Shown one piece after another: positions 42,554 to 52,549 of a DNA stretch of 64,000 bases (position 1 is the stretch's first letter; each line of letters begins with the position of its first letter). This DNA is from FEB-10 sp963710645. Its GTDB lineage: Bacteria; Acidobacteriota; Thermoanaerobaculia; Thermoanaerobaculales; Sulfomarinibacteraceae. Below the pieces are notes generated by a model. That model did not search any database, was not told the origin of the DNA, and worked only from the letters and a program-made list of their open reading frames with translations. A program made the translations under genes and the position numbers. The DNA lies in the NCBI GenBank assembly GCA_963710645.1, contig CAVQBD010000009.1, positions 1 through 64,000 of the forward strand, read 5' to 3'.

Positions 42554-43309
42554 ATGCGACGTCTCGTAACTTTTCTTTGTACAGTGGTTTGCCTCACAGC
42601 TACGACCGTGGCCCTGGCCAGTGGATATGTGGTCATCTTAAAAAATGGAACCAAGATCGCCTGCAAGGAGCCCGTTCGGGTCGAGGGTTCCAACGCGATT
42701 CTGACCTTAGCCACAGGCATGCTCGCCAGCTATCCGGTGAATGAGGTGGATCTGGTTGAAACCCAGCGATACAACCAGGAGGGCTTCGGCGATGCGTTCC
42801 TGATCGAGGAGTTGTCCATGCAGGGCACCCCGATTCCGACACCGACGCCGAGGCAGTCCCTGGGTCGGGTGACGTCCATTAACGCCGGCAACGCATCGCC
42901 GGAGCTTGGGACAATGACCGTGCCGACACCGACTCCCACGCCCGGAATCAAGCTCCAAACAGAGCTGTACCACGACGAACGCGTGAACCAGGCATTCCGA
43001 AAGGTCTTTGATGATCGCAACCTGCTGATCTATCGGACCAGCGCGGGAACTCAACCGAGCTATTTCTTTGTTCAGACGGTCACCGACAACCAAGGCGAGG
43101 TCTTCGAGGCTCTCCAGATCGTCACCGAGTCCTACGCCTTGATCCACCGACTGCAGCCCGAGATCGCTCCCAGCGCCGTCGAGCTCGAGATGATCCAGAC
43201 CTCAGGCAAGGCCGCCGGCACCTTCCGGATCACCCCGGAGATGGCCGCCGCCCTCGCCGACAAGGAGATTCCCATCGAGCAGTTCTACGTGAATTACGTC
43301 ATTTTCTGA
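42554..43309 (+). CDS. Secreted protein of unknown function with PT-rich linkers
   Basis: 251 aa. Signal peptide (MRRLVTFLCTVVCLTATTVALA), then GYVVILKNGTKIACKEPVRV, a short beta-rich domain found in predicted exported proteins of Acidobacteria. Two Pro/Thr linkers (TPIPTPTPRQ, TVPTPTPTPG) separate it from a C-terminal alpha/beta domain (HDERVNQAFRKVFDDRNLLI, FEALQIVTESYALI). No catalytic motif. Followed directly by a composite repeat island. Confidence 0.72.
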   Translation: MRRLVTFLCTVVCLTATTVALASGYVVILKNGTKIACKEPVRVEGSNAILTLATGMLASYPVNEVDLVETQRYNQEGFGDAFLIEELSMQGTPIPTPTPRQSLGRVTSINAGNASPELGTMTVPTPTPTPGIKLQTELYHDERVNQAFRKVFDDRNLLIYRTSAGTQPSYFFVQTVTDNQGEVFEALQIVTESYALIHRLQPEIAPSAVELEMIQTSGKAAGTFRITPEMAAALADKEIPIEQFYVNYVIF

Positions 43310-43432
43310 CCCCCCACCCGCCCATCCGAATAGGGTGTGGGCGCGATGAGCGGGCGTGCCACTTTTGACATTGTTCGGATCCTCGTCGCTCAAGGGTCCG
43401 AAACAGGGGTCCGAACAATGTCAAGGGTGGCA
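43310..43432 (+). repeat. Composite repeat copy 4: C-rich clamp, 20-nt motif and variable-stem hairpin
   Basis: CCCCCCACCCGCCC clamp right after the stop codon, motif GCGCGATGAGCGGGCGTGCC (43341-43360), then TGCCAC-tt-TTGACATTGTTCGGA (43357-43379) pairing with TCCGAACAATGTCAA-gg-GTGGCA (43410-43432). Same tt/gg internal loop as copy 1 with a different stem. Confidence 0.82.
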
Positions 43433-43561
43433 ACCTGCCGACGGCAGCGGTTGTGGCCGTGGCCGTGTGCGGCGGACATGTTCGACCCTGTAAGCAGGAT
43501 CAGAGGCCATACGGCCACCCGCTGGTGACGGTTGGTCACCGCGGCCACCGGCCGCGAGAAA

Positions 43562-43690
43562 CCTCGGGTAGGGCCATGGGGAGATGGGCACGCTCAATTC
43601 AGCAGATGGAACCGAATGTGGACCGGTGCCAGGCACCGGCCCGAGCGCTCGGAACGCGCTTGATGGCGGCACGCCCGCCTGTCACGCCCT
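43562..43690. repeat. Composite repeat copy 4, right part: CGGG segment, GGTGCC palindrome, inverted motif
   Basis: CCTCGGGTAGGGCCATGGGG, then GAGATGGGCACGCTCAATTC (43562-43601), a CGGTGCCAGGCACCGG palindrome (43624-43639), and GGCACGCCCGCCTGTCACGCC (43668-43688), an inverted copy of the 20-nt motif. The 407-bp gap therefore has inverted ends. No gene is visible. Confidence 0.75.
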
Positions 43691-43716
43691 CCTCCCCTTC
43701 TCTCCTCCCCCGCTTC

Positions 43717-44872
43717 TCACCGTGGTCTTGGGGCCCCAGTCCTAAGACTCTTCGACAATGGGAGCCAACCCAAAAAAACGACCTCCGACACCACCGCCGC
43801 CGCGAGGAATGAGCCGCGGCCTCCAACTGCTGCATAGAGCGGACCCGCCAGCGCCGATCCGGTGACGATGCCCAGACCGAAGCAGAGCCCCGAGTACAAA
43901 GCCTGCGTCCGGCGCACCGCGCCCCGCGGCACTCCCGCCTGGACAACTTGGACGCCGGCCAGGTGCACCAAGGCGAAACTGGTTGCATGGCCGAGTTGGG
44001 CCAGAACCACTGTCCCAACGGTGGGCGGCAGAGCGAGCAGCAGCCACCTCAGCGGAGCCAGAGCCAGGGCCAGACCGAGCAGGCGGCGATGCCCAAAGAA
44101 CCGCTCGAGACGTCCCCCTGCCAGAAAGGCCGCCAACTCGGCAAGCACACCCAACGACCAGGCCGCGCTCAGGGCGTAGGTCCCGAATCCAGCCGACTGG
44201 AGATGGACCGAAAAGAAGGCGTAGTAGGGCCCGTGGGCCACTTGATTGAGGGTCAACAGGGCGAGAAGCCACCATACGACGCCCGGGATGGACCCCCTGG
44301 AAGCGGTCCGCCCGGGCCGGGCGGAAACCTCGAATGGCAGGCAGGTGACCGCGAGCATCGCCAACATCGCTGCCAACAGCAGCGGGAATCCGTCCGTCCC
44401 CACTCGCGAGATGACCACTCCAGCGACGCCCGCCACCACTACGAACCCAATGGAGCCCCATAGCCGGAGTCGGCCGTAGCCGCCCTCGGGCAGCCGTTCG
44501 AGGATTGCGGCCTCGATCAGCGGCAGAACCGTGCCATAACCGAGACCGATCACAAAAAACGCCACACCCAGTAGCCACGGGCTTTCGATCCACACCAGGC
44601 CGGCCGCGCACACAACCGAGAGCAAGATGTGGACCGACAACAGTCCACGGAACCAGAATCCTCGGTCCACCAGCGAGCCGAGGCCCGGGGCATAGGCGAT
44701 CTTTGCCACCGAAAACAGGGCCGTAATGAGTCCGATGCCCACCGCGGTGACACCGCGATGCTCGAGGAATGGACCGAGAAACGGCAGCACGGTTCCCAGC
44801 ACGCCGAAGTAGGCCGCATAAAATGGCGCGGCCCTCTTTGACGGGATCACGGGGCTCCGATAGCGTAGTGTC

Positions 44873-44874
<2 letters not shown>
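43717..44874 (-). CDS. MFS transporter (PP-MFS / nucleoside-symporter-like)
   Basis: About 385 aa with 12 hydrophobic segments. It begins SKRAAPFYAAYFGVLGTVLP, typical of the 3-phenylpropionate/nucleoside:H+ symporter MFS group, with GLGSLVDRGFWFRGLLS as the loop-2/3 motif and VVWWLLALLTLNQVAHGPYY opening the second half. The substrate is unknown. Start options: ATG 44874, whose triplet overlaps the divergent gene's ATG by 2 nt, or GTG 44850 with GGAG 4 nt upstream. Confidence 0.85.
44861..44867. promoter_or_regulatory. Possible shared bidirectional -10 (TAGCGTA / TACGCTA)
   Basis: TAGCGT on plus ends 6 nt before ATG 44873; TACGCT on minus lies 10 nt before GTG 44850. The same seven base pairs could serve both strands. 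Confidence 0.4.
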
Positions 44875-46352
<1,478 letters not shown>

Positions 46353-46473
46353 CAGGGCGGTCCGTATATACCGTTGATCCGCTCCTTAAATATCCGCACG
46401 GGCATATGGAGAACTTTGTAGTACCATGTGCGGGCCCCGGGTCAACCGGGCCACAAATTCGGAGGCTGGAAAG

Positions 46474-46800
46474 ATGGCTGGCAAGACAGTTGAGGTGACG
46501 GACGGGAACTTCCAACACATGATCATGGACGCCGAAACACCCGCGTTGGTGGATTTCTGGGCGGTGTGGTGCGGTCCCTGCCGCGCTGTTGCCCCCATCG
46601 TCGAGGAGATCGCTGAGGAGTACGACGGGCGCGCTGTGATTGCGAAGATGGACGTCGATCAGAACAAAGAGATCGCTACCCAACTGGGCATCCAGGCCAT
46701 TCCCACCCTCCTGCTCGTCAAGGACGGTCAGATCGCCGACCGCATTGTCGGTGTGGTCGACAAGAAGAGTCTCGCCGCCAGGCTGGACGCGCTGCTCTAA
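46474..46800 (+). CDS. trxA: Thioredoxin
   Basis: 108 aa, a classic small thioredoxin with active site WCGPC in ALVDFWAVWCGPCRAVAPIV, cis-proline region IQAIPTLLLVKDGQ, and the usual C-terminal helix. Cytosolic disulfide reductant; it could supply electrons to the DsbD-like protein. GGAGG lies 8 nt before the ATG at 46474. ProS follows 100 bp downstream, with an imperfect GACCCGACGCC/GGCGTCGCGGGTC hairpin between them. Confidence 0.95.
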   Translation: MAGKTVEVTDGNFQHMIMDAETPALVDFWAVWCGPCRAVAPIVEEIAEEYDGRAVIAKMDVDQNKEIATQLGIQAIPTLLLVKDGQIADRIVGVVDKKSLAARLDALL

Positions 46801-46900
46801 AGCGCTCCGAATCGAGACCCGACGCCCCGCCAGGCGGCGTCGCGGGTCGTGGGATTGCGCCCAGTGCGGCCTACTGAGGGGCACCAGAAGGAGTCGAAGT

Positions 46901-48634
46901 ATGCGATGGAGCCGGACGTTCATCCACACCTTGCGGCAGGACCCCGCCGACGCGGAGGTCGTATCGCACCGACTCATGACACGCGCCGGAATGATCTCGA
47001 AAGTGGCCGCTGGGATTTACAACTATCTGCCATTGGGATGGCGGGTCCTCGTGAAGCTCGAAGCCATCATCCGCGAGGAAATGGAACGCGCCGGTTCCTC
47101 TGAAATTGTGATGCCCGCGGTCCAACCAGCCGAGCTCTGGGAGGAGTCGGGCCGGTGGCGGGAGTACGGACCCGAACTTCTGCGAATCAAGGACCGTCAC
47201 GACCGCGACTTCTGTTTCGGGCCCACCCACGAAGAAGTGGTGACCGATATCGTGCGCGGCGTTGTCACCTCCTACCGGCAGCTGCCCGTCAACCTCTACC
47301 AGATCCAGGACAAATTTCGGGACGAAATCAGGCCGCGCTTCGGGCTCATGAGGGGCCGTGAGTTCCTGATGAAGGACGCCTATTCCTTCCACGCCGACGA
47401 AGCCGATCTCGACACGGCCTATCGAGCATTCGAAGAGGCCTACCGCAGGGTGTTCAGCCGATGCGGTCTGTCCTTCACCCAGGTGGAAGCCGACACCGGC
47501 AACATCGGAGGCTCCGAATCCCACGAGTTCATGGTGCTTGCGGGCACTGGCGAGGATGCAGTCATATCCTGCCCGAATTGCGGCTACGGAGCTAACTCCG
47601 AGAAGGCCGTCACCGGCACCCTCCCTTCCGCCCCTCTGTGGCCGCTCGACACCGAGAACGAACCTCGGTCTGTGGCCACCCCAGACATGAGGTCGGTGGA
47701 AGAAGTGGCCGAGTTCCTCGGCGTCGATCCGGCGCACCTTATCAAGACGCTGATCTTCGAGACCGACGAGGAGTTCGCGGCGGTTCTGATCCGAGGGGAC
47801 CAGGAGGTGAACGAGGTCAAGCTCAAAAATCTCCTGGGCTGCCTCCACCTCCAGCTCGCTGCGGAACAGAAGATCAAGGATCTGACAGGCGGCCCGCAAG
47901 GGTTTTCGGGTCCCGTCGGACTCTCCGGGCTGCGCATCATCTCCGATCCGACGGTTATGGACCTCGAGCATGCCGCAACCGGAGCCAACGTCGCCGACAC
48001 CCATCTGGTCGGCGTGGTTCCGGGCCGCGATTTCGAGCCTGGACAGATTGCCGACATCCGCCTCGCCCGGGCCGGAGATCCATGCCCCCGGTGCACCGCC
48101 ACGATGGTGGAAATGCGGGGCATCGAGGTGGGTCATATCTTCAAGCTCGGAACCAAATATTCCAAGGCCATGAAGTGCGCGTTCCTCGATGCCGAAGGCC
48201 AGGAAAAGCCGATGATCATGGGCTGTTACGGGCTGGGCGTCGGCCGGACCGCAGCCGCCGCCGTGGAACAGAATCACGACGACAACGGAATCGTGTGGCC
48301 CTTGCCCCTGGCGCCGTACGAAGTGGTCCTCGTCCTCCTGAACACCGACAAGGAGGAGGTGGTGGCCGCGGCCGACGAGCTCTACCAGAAATTCGTCGAC
48401 GCGGGATTGGACGTGCTCTACGACGACCGATCCGAACGACCCGGGGTCAAATTCAACGACATTGACCTGATCGGATTCCCAGTGCGGGTCGTAGTGGGCA
48501 AGCGGGGGCTGGCCGAGGGTCAGGTGGAGATGTCGCTGCGGCGCGACGGTGAGAAACGGATGGTGCCCCTGGCCGACGCCATTGCCGAGGTCCATCGGGT
48601 GCTTGAAGAGCTCGCGGCGGAGATCGACGGCTGA
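46901..48634 (+). CDS. proS: Prolyl-tRNA synthetase (bacterial type with editing domain)
   Basis: 577 aa. Class II synthetase: motif 1 region SEIVMPAVQPAELWEESGRW; motif 2 with QIQDKFRDEIRPRFGLMRGR and EFLMKDAYSFHAD; the INS editing domain about 225-400 (VAEFLGVDPAHLIKTLIFET); motif 3 MIMGCYGLGVGRTAAA; anticodon-binding domain at the C-terminus with DDRSERPGVKFNDIDLIGFP. It charges tRNA-Pro and clears Ala-tRNA-Pro. AAGGAG lies 7 nt before the ATG at 46901. Confidence 0.97.
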   Translation: MRWSRTFIHTLRQDPADAEVVSHRLMTRAGMISKVAAGIYNYLPLGWRVLVKLEAIIREEMERAGSSEIVMPAVQPAELWEESGRWREYGPELLRIKDRHDRDFCFGPTHEEVVTDIVRGVVTSYRQLPVNLYQIQDKFRDEIRPRFGLMRGREFLMKDAYSFHADEADLDTAYRAFEEAYRRVFSRCGLSFTQVEADTGNIGGSESHEFMVLAGTGEDAVISCPNCGYGANSEKAVTGTLPSAPLWPLDTENEPRSVATPDMRSVEEVAEFLGVDPAHLIKTLIFETDEEFAAVLIRGDQEVNEVKLKNLLGCLHLQLAAEQKIKDLTGGPQGFSGPVGLSGLRIISDPTVMDLEHAATGANVADTHLVGVVPGRDFEPGQIADIRLARAGDPCPRCTATMVEMRGIEVGHIFKLGTKYSKAMKCAFLDAEGQEKPMIMGCYGLGVGRTAAAAVEQNHDDNGIVWPLPLAPYEVVLVLLNTDKEEVVAAADELYQKFVDAGLDVLYDDRSERPGVKFNDIDLIGFPVRVVVGKRGLAEGQVEMSLRRDGEKRMVPLADAIAEVHRVLEELAAEIDG

Positions 48635-48639
48635 TCCCC

Positions 48640-48778
48640 CACCCTCCCCGGTTATGGTCGTGAGGTTTGGGTATGGGGTTTTGGGCCCCCCACCCGCCGT
48701 TTCCCGAGCCCGAGCCCGTTAACCGAACGAAGATCCCTTCCTCGAAATATGCGAGACGGCGCGATGGGCGGGCGTGCC
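48640..48778 (+). repeat. G-rich heptamers and a truncated composite copy after proS
   Basis: CCCCCACCCTCCCC clamp, then GGTTATG, GTCGTGA, GGTTTGG, GTATGGG, GTTTTGG (48650-48684), CCCCCCACCCGCC, and the 20-nt motif GCGCGATGGGCGGGCGTGCC (48759-48778) whose hairpin is missing. Confidence 0.75.
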
Positions 48779-48792
48779 GTTGATGAGAGTTG

Positions 48793-48978
48793 CACGTTAA
48801 ACGTTGAACGTTGCCACCCGCCCTCCCGGTGGCGGGGAGGGCGCGTTGACCGGGCGTGCCGTCTTTTAACATTGTTGGTATTCAAGGCATTGAGAAATCC
48901 ACCTCGTTGAGGTCCCAACAATGTTAAAGAAGGCAACCTCGGGTAGCGCTTCGGAGAGATGGGCCCATCGAAATCACC
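48793..48978 (+). repeat. AACGTTG heptamers and composite repeat copy 5
   Basis: CACGTTA, AACGTTG, AACGTTG (48793-48813), clamp CCACCCGCCCTCCCGGTGGC, motif GCGCGTTGACCGGGCGTGCC (48841-48860), then a hairpin with TTTAACATTGTTGG (48865-48878) pairing with CCAACAATGTTAAA (48915-48928) inside TGCC/GGCA, and GGCAACCTCGGGTAGCGC with GAGATGGGCCCATCGAAATC (48932-48975). Confidence 0.82.
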
Positions 48979-48997
48979 TTGTCGTACCGAAACAACA

Positions 48998-49246
48998 TTT
49001 TGGAGCGGCCGTCTCGGCTGCAAACTTGGCATTGATTCAACGCACTTATGCAGGCCCAAGGCTCCTCCACAATGACGATCCGGGCGGGTGGGTCTGAATT
49101 CTGAACTCTGAACTCCGGTCGGGCGGCGGCCAACCCGAACAATGCAAAGGGTGGCAACCACGGGGAGCGCGTGGAGAAAAAAGATGCGTCCCTCGGAGGT
49201 GCCTGGCATCCTCATGGGGAGCGCGGTCGGAGAATCGGCGCGCTGG
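48998..49246. repeat. S-type repeat, TGAACTC heptamers and composite right-end fragments
   Basis: S core TTTTGGAGCGGCCGTCTCGG (48998-49017), heptamers TGAATTC, TGAACTC, TGAACTC (49095-49115) after GGGCGGGTGGG, the right arm only of a hairpin (CGAACAATGCAAAGGGTGGC, 49137-49156), CGGGGAGCGC, GGTGCCTGGCATCC (49199-49212) and a second GGGGAGCGCGGTCGGAGAAT segment. The whole 48635-49290 stretch holds no gene. Confidence 0.72.
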
Positions 49247-49290
49247 GGTCACCGAGAGCGGGATGCAAAACTTGCGAGCGGCCGCTGGGA

Positions 49291-50403
49291 TCAGACCTGC
49301 TCGGCCAACAGGCCCTCGGCAATGTCGGCGAGTGAACCGCGGCCTTGGACCAACATCTTCAGATCGGAACCCATTCCGTCCGGGTCGAGGAGTCGTTTGA
49401 TCTCCTGGCGTTCGGTGACTGTGTGGGCGTCGAGGTCAGCCTCCATTCCCAGGCCCTCGCTCGCCACCTCCGCCGCCAGCCCAGCCCGGACCAGGAACTC
49501 GGCCAACGGCCACAGGCCTATCTCCCGCCAACCCGCGCCAACCGCCGCACGACGAAGATCGTCCCAATTGACGTGGGCAGTGAGGTCCTGCAGTCCAGGA
49601 TCCGCCAGAAGATCGGTGACCAGCCGGTGCTCCCGATAGGCCACCAGCGATCCGCCAGCCCTGCCCCTCGAATTGTAGAGTCGCTGAGCCGGATAGCCGT
49701 AGTCCAGAATCAGCGCTAATCCGTCGTCGCCCGCCGCCGAGAGGAGCTGGTTATGGAAGGGTTCGGACTCCAGGTTGGCCTCGGCGATCTGACCCGGAAC
49801 CAGTTCCACAGAATGGGAGCGGAAATACCCTTCAAGTCGCTCATCGGCGTCCAATTCAAGCCATTCCAGCTTTTTTCCATCCCGTTGAACGAAAAACTCC
49901 CGGAGTTGGTGGTCGTGGCACACGACTCGATGCACCGGCATGGCGTCGTAGAGTTCCGACGCATGGAGCATCAGGGGACCTGAAACCTCACCCAGTTCTT
50001 CAATCGAAGACACGACCTTCACCGGCACCACTGATCCAGCAAACCGTTTCATCTGAATCGCCCGCATGGCCGGGGAGCGTTCCACCGAAACGATTTCCCG
50101 CAGACCGTCGGCCCGTGACCGAGGATCAGCAAGAATGGCTGTAATCAGAGACCCGTCCCCGGAAGCCACGTCCACGAACACCATCGATTCATGGGTGTCC
50201 GTGGCCCGTCGGAGAACTCGGGCGAGGATCCGGCCGTACCACGACGAGGCGGTGGGCGCCGTCAAGAAGTCTCCATGGCGGCCATACCGCGACCTGGTCG
50301 AACTGTAGTAGCCGTGCCGGGGATGGTAGAGCGCCAGCTCCATGAAATCCCTGAAATTGATCGCCCCATCTCGACGCCCGATTTCGTCAACCATCCACGC
50401 CAT
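49291..50403 (-). CDS. MidA/NDUFAF7-like SAM-dependent methyltransferase
   Basis: 370 aa of the COG1565 family, whose mitochondrial member methylates an arginine of complex I. N-terminal INFRDFMELALYHPRHGYYS and RYGRHGDFLTAPTAS are characteristic; the SAM site is FVDVASGDGSLITAIL; later ASELYDAMPVHRVV and LILDYGYPAQRLYNSRGRAG. The bacterial target is unproven. No Shine-Dalgarno; TAGTAT lies about 5 nt before the ATG, so probably leaderless. Divergent from the rimP operon. Confidence 0.88.
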   Translation of the reverse strand: MAWMVDEIGRRDGAINFRDFMELALYHPRHGYYSSTRSRYGRHGDFLTAPTASSWYGRILARVLRRATDTHESMVFVDVASGDGSLITAILADPRSRADGLREIVSVERSPAMRAIQMKRFAGSVVPVKVVSSIEELGEVSGPLMLHASELYDAMPVHRVVCHDHQLREFFVQRDGKKLEWLELDADERLEGYFRSHSVELVPGQIAEANLESEPFHNQLLSAAGDDGLALILDYGYPAQRLYNSRGRAGGSLVAYREHRLVTDLLADPGLQDLTAHVNWDDLRRAAVGAGWREIGLWPLAEFLVRAGLAAEVASEGLGMEADLDAHTVTERQEIKRLLDPDGMGSDLKMLVQGRGSLADIAEGLLAEQV

Positions 50404-50440
50404 GACCTATACTAACATCAGCGATTAAATAATTGAAAAA

Positions 50441-50446
50441 TATAAT
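50441..50446 (+). promoter_or_regulatory. -10 TATAAT of the rimP-nusA-infB operon
   Basis: Consensus TATAAT in an AT-rich patch, 149 nt before rimP. The -35 region is not consensus. Expected transcription start about 50453. Confidence 0.65.
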
Positions 50447-50454
50447 CTTATGGC

Positions 50455-50493
50455 ATGAAGCCCAAACGAGATCGCGGCCCTTCCCAGGTCTGA
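50455..50493 (+). CDS. Possible leader peptide MKPKRDRGPSQV
   Basis: A 12-codon frame with ATG 8 nt after the -10, so the message could be leaderless from this ATG. It ends 59 nt before the terminator stem in the rimP leader. Rich in Lys/Arg/Pro codons. No ribosome-binding site. It could equally be chance; listed because position and terminator fit an attenuation layout. Confidence 0.4.
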   Translation: MKPKRDRGPSQV

Positions 50494-50552
50494 GATTGGT
50501 TTGCGTTTCACCGCGGCTTGTGGTATATCTCTCCCGCTGCTTTCGAAAGAAG

Positions 50553-50576
50553 GTGGGCCCTTGGCCCACTTTTTTT
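50553..50576 (+). terminator. Intrinsic terminator (attenuator) in the rimP leader
   Basis: GTGGGCC (50553-50559) and GGCCCAC (50563-50569) with loop CTT, followed by seven T. It lies between the operon promoter and rimP; no plus-strand gene precedes it. Just upstream CTTTCGAAAG (50540-50549) is self-complementary and could take part in an alternative fold. Confidence 0.85.
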
Positions 50577-50594
50577 GATGCAGCGAGAGGAAAG

Positions 50595-51083
50595 ATGAAA
50601 CTGAACGCCGATATCGAACATGAACTCAGCGAACTCGTGGCGGACGAGGGGCTCAAACTCTTGGCCACCGAGGTCGCGGGCAGTGGATCAAAGACCGTCC
50701 TTCGGCTGATCGTCGATGGGCCGGAGGGGGTCACCTTGGACCAGTGCGCCGCCGTGTCACGCCAGGCGTCTGCGATCCTCGACGTATCGGATCCGATCGA
50801 ACACGGCTACACGCTCGAGGTTTCCTCTCCTGGGCTTGATCGCAAGCTCTTCAATCGCGGTGACTACGAGCGGTTCACCGGTCATGGGGTGAAGGTCCGT
50901 ATGGAGCCGTCGTTCCGCACCCACCGAGTGGTGACGGGCGATCTGTTGGGACTCGATGGCGACCAAATCGTGGTCAAGACCGACAGCGGAGAGAACGTCG
51001 TCCTGCCGCTCGACGAGGTATTCGAGGCAAGGCTCCAGGTGGACTGGAACCACATCATGCAGAAAGGGAAGAGCCGGCCATGA
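50595..51083 (+). CDS. rimP: Ribosome maturation factor RimP
   Basis: 162 aa. Conserved segments: LRLIVDGPEGVTLDQCAAVS, DPIEHGYTLEVSSPGLDRKL, FNRGDYERFTGHGVKV and the SH3-like C-terminus DEVFEARLQVDW. Required for 30S maturation. GAGAGGAAAG precedes the ATG. It overlaps nusA by ATGA. Start of the nine-gene plus-strand cluster to pnp. Confidence 0.95.
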   Translation: MKLNADIEHELSELVADEGLKLLATEVAGSGSKTVLRLIVDGPEGVTLDQCAAVSRQASAILDVSDPIEHGYTLEVSSPGLDRKLFNRGDYERFTGHGVKVRMEPSFRTHRVVTGDLLGLDGDQIVVKTDSGENVVLPLDEVFEARLQVDWNHIMQKGKSRP

Positions 51084-52543
51084 AGCTGGATATCAACACG
51101 CTGGTCCGCCAGGTCGCCGCAGAGCGCGATATCGAGCCCGATAAGCTGATTGACGCGATCGCCGAGGCCATCTCGTCGGCCGCGCGGAAGCACTACAGGG
51201 AACGCAACGTGCTCACCGAGATCGACCCGGAGAGTGGCGAAGTCGTGTGCTGGACCGTCCGCGACGTGGTGGATGAGGTGGACGACGAAGAGTTCGAGTT
51301 CGACGAGGAAGTCCACATGAGGCTCGGGGCTGCGAAAGAAATCGATCCCGTCGCCGAGGTCGGCATGCTGATCAAGCTCGAAGCCCTCGACACATCGCAG
51401 TTGGGCAGAATCGCGGCCCAATCAGCCCGCCAGGTCTTGTTCCAGCGAGTCCGCGAAGCCGAACGCGCTGTGGTCTTCCGCAACTATTCGGACCGCTACC
51501 ACGAGATGATCAACGGGATCGTCAAACGGGTGGACAGGGGATCCATCATCGTCGAACTGGGAGACACCGAGGGTGTCATCCCCCGCAACCATCAGGTGCG
51601 TCACGAGCGTTACAGCCAAGGCGACCGGGTCCGTGCGGTGGTTGTGGATGTGACCATGGACGCGAGCCGACCCCAGATCGTCCTCTCCAGGACCGACCCC
51701 GCGCTTCTTGGCAAACTGCTGGAGATGGAGGTGCCGGAGATCTACGACGGCACCGTGATCATCAAGAAATGTGTACGGGAGCCCGGTGAGCGGGCCAAGG
51801 TCGCTGTGTTTTCGAAGGACCGCGACGTGGATCCGGTGGGAGCCTGTGTCGGTCTCAAGGGATCGCGGGTCCAGGCCATTACCCGTGAGCTGAAGGGCGA
51901 GAAGATCGACATCATTCCGTGGAACAACGATTTGGTGTCGTTTGCGCAAAACGCTTTGGCGCCCGCCAAGATCAACCGTGTTGCGGTGCGCGAGGAACCC
52001 ATCCAGCTGCCCACCCGTGACGAGGACGGCAATCCAGTCATCGACGAAAACGGCGACGTCGTGACCCACGAGACATCGGAAACGGTGCTTGACGTCATCG
52101 TCGGCACCGAGCAGCTCTCACTGGCCATCGGCAAACGGGGCCAAAACGTCCGACTCGCATCCAAGTTGCTCGACTGCCGAATCGAGATCAAGAGTGAGGA
52201 AGCCGTCAAGGACGAGTTGGCGTCTGCACTGGCGTCGATGCTGCGCGAGATGGAGGGAATGACCGAGGAGGAGGAGATCCCCGAGGTCGGGACCCCCGCC
52301 GGTATCGATTACGACCAGTTGATCCCCCTCGAGGACCTCGAGATGCTCACCGATCGGTTACGCGAGAGACTCGAGGGACACAGCCTCCACACCGTTCAGG
52401 ACGTGCTCTCGCGCGACGCGGCAGAGTTGGCAACCATTCCAGGGATCGGGCCTGTGACAGCCCAGAAGCTCCTGGACATGTCCCGACAGACCCTCGAGGA
52501 GGCCCTCGCGGAGGCCCTCGAGTCGCCGGTTGGGGAGGAGTAG
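51080..52543 (+). CDS. nusA: Transcription termination/antitermination factor NusA
   Basis: 487 aa. N-terminal RNA-polymerase-binding domain about 1-125; S1 domain about 135-200 (GIVKRVDRGSIIVELGDTEG, then VIPRNHQ); KH1/KH2 about 225-375 (DPVGACVGLKGSRVQAITRE, SLAIGKRGQNVRLASKL). The C-terminus has an acidic linker and a helix-hairpin-helix unit (LATIPGIGPVTAQKLLDMSR). NusA could act on the terminator in its own operon leader. Six nt separate it from infB. Confidence 0.97.
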   Translation: MKLDINTLVRQVAAERDIEPDKLIDAIAEAISSAARKHYRERNVLTEIDPESGEVVCWTVRDVVDEVDDEEFEFDEEVHMRLGAAKEIDPVAEVGMLIKLEALDTSQLGRIAAQSARQVLFQRVREAERAVVFRNYSDRYHEMINGIVKRVDRGSIIVELGDTEGVIPRNHQVRHERYSQGDRVRAVVVDVTMDASRPQIVLSRTDPALLGKLLEMEVPEIYDGTVIIKKCVREPGERAKVAVFSKDRDVDPVGACVGLKGSRVQAITRELKGEKIDIIPWNNDLVSFAQNALAPAKINRVAVREEPIQLPTRDEDGNPVIDENGDVVTHETSETVLDVIVGTEQLSLAIGKRGQNVRLASKLLDCRIEIKSEEAVKDELASALASMLREMEGMTEEEEIPEVGTPAGIDYDQLIPLEDLEMLTDRLRERLEGHSLHTVQDVLSRDAAELATIPGIGPVTAQKLLDMSRQTLEEALAEALESPVGEE

Positions 52544-52549
52544 ACGAGC

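Noticed and set aside
46801..46900. T-box or other riboswitch before proS
   Set aside because: Only an imperfect GACCCGACGCC hairpin is visible; no T-box sequence, no specifier loop and no terminator.
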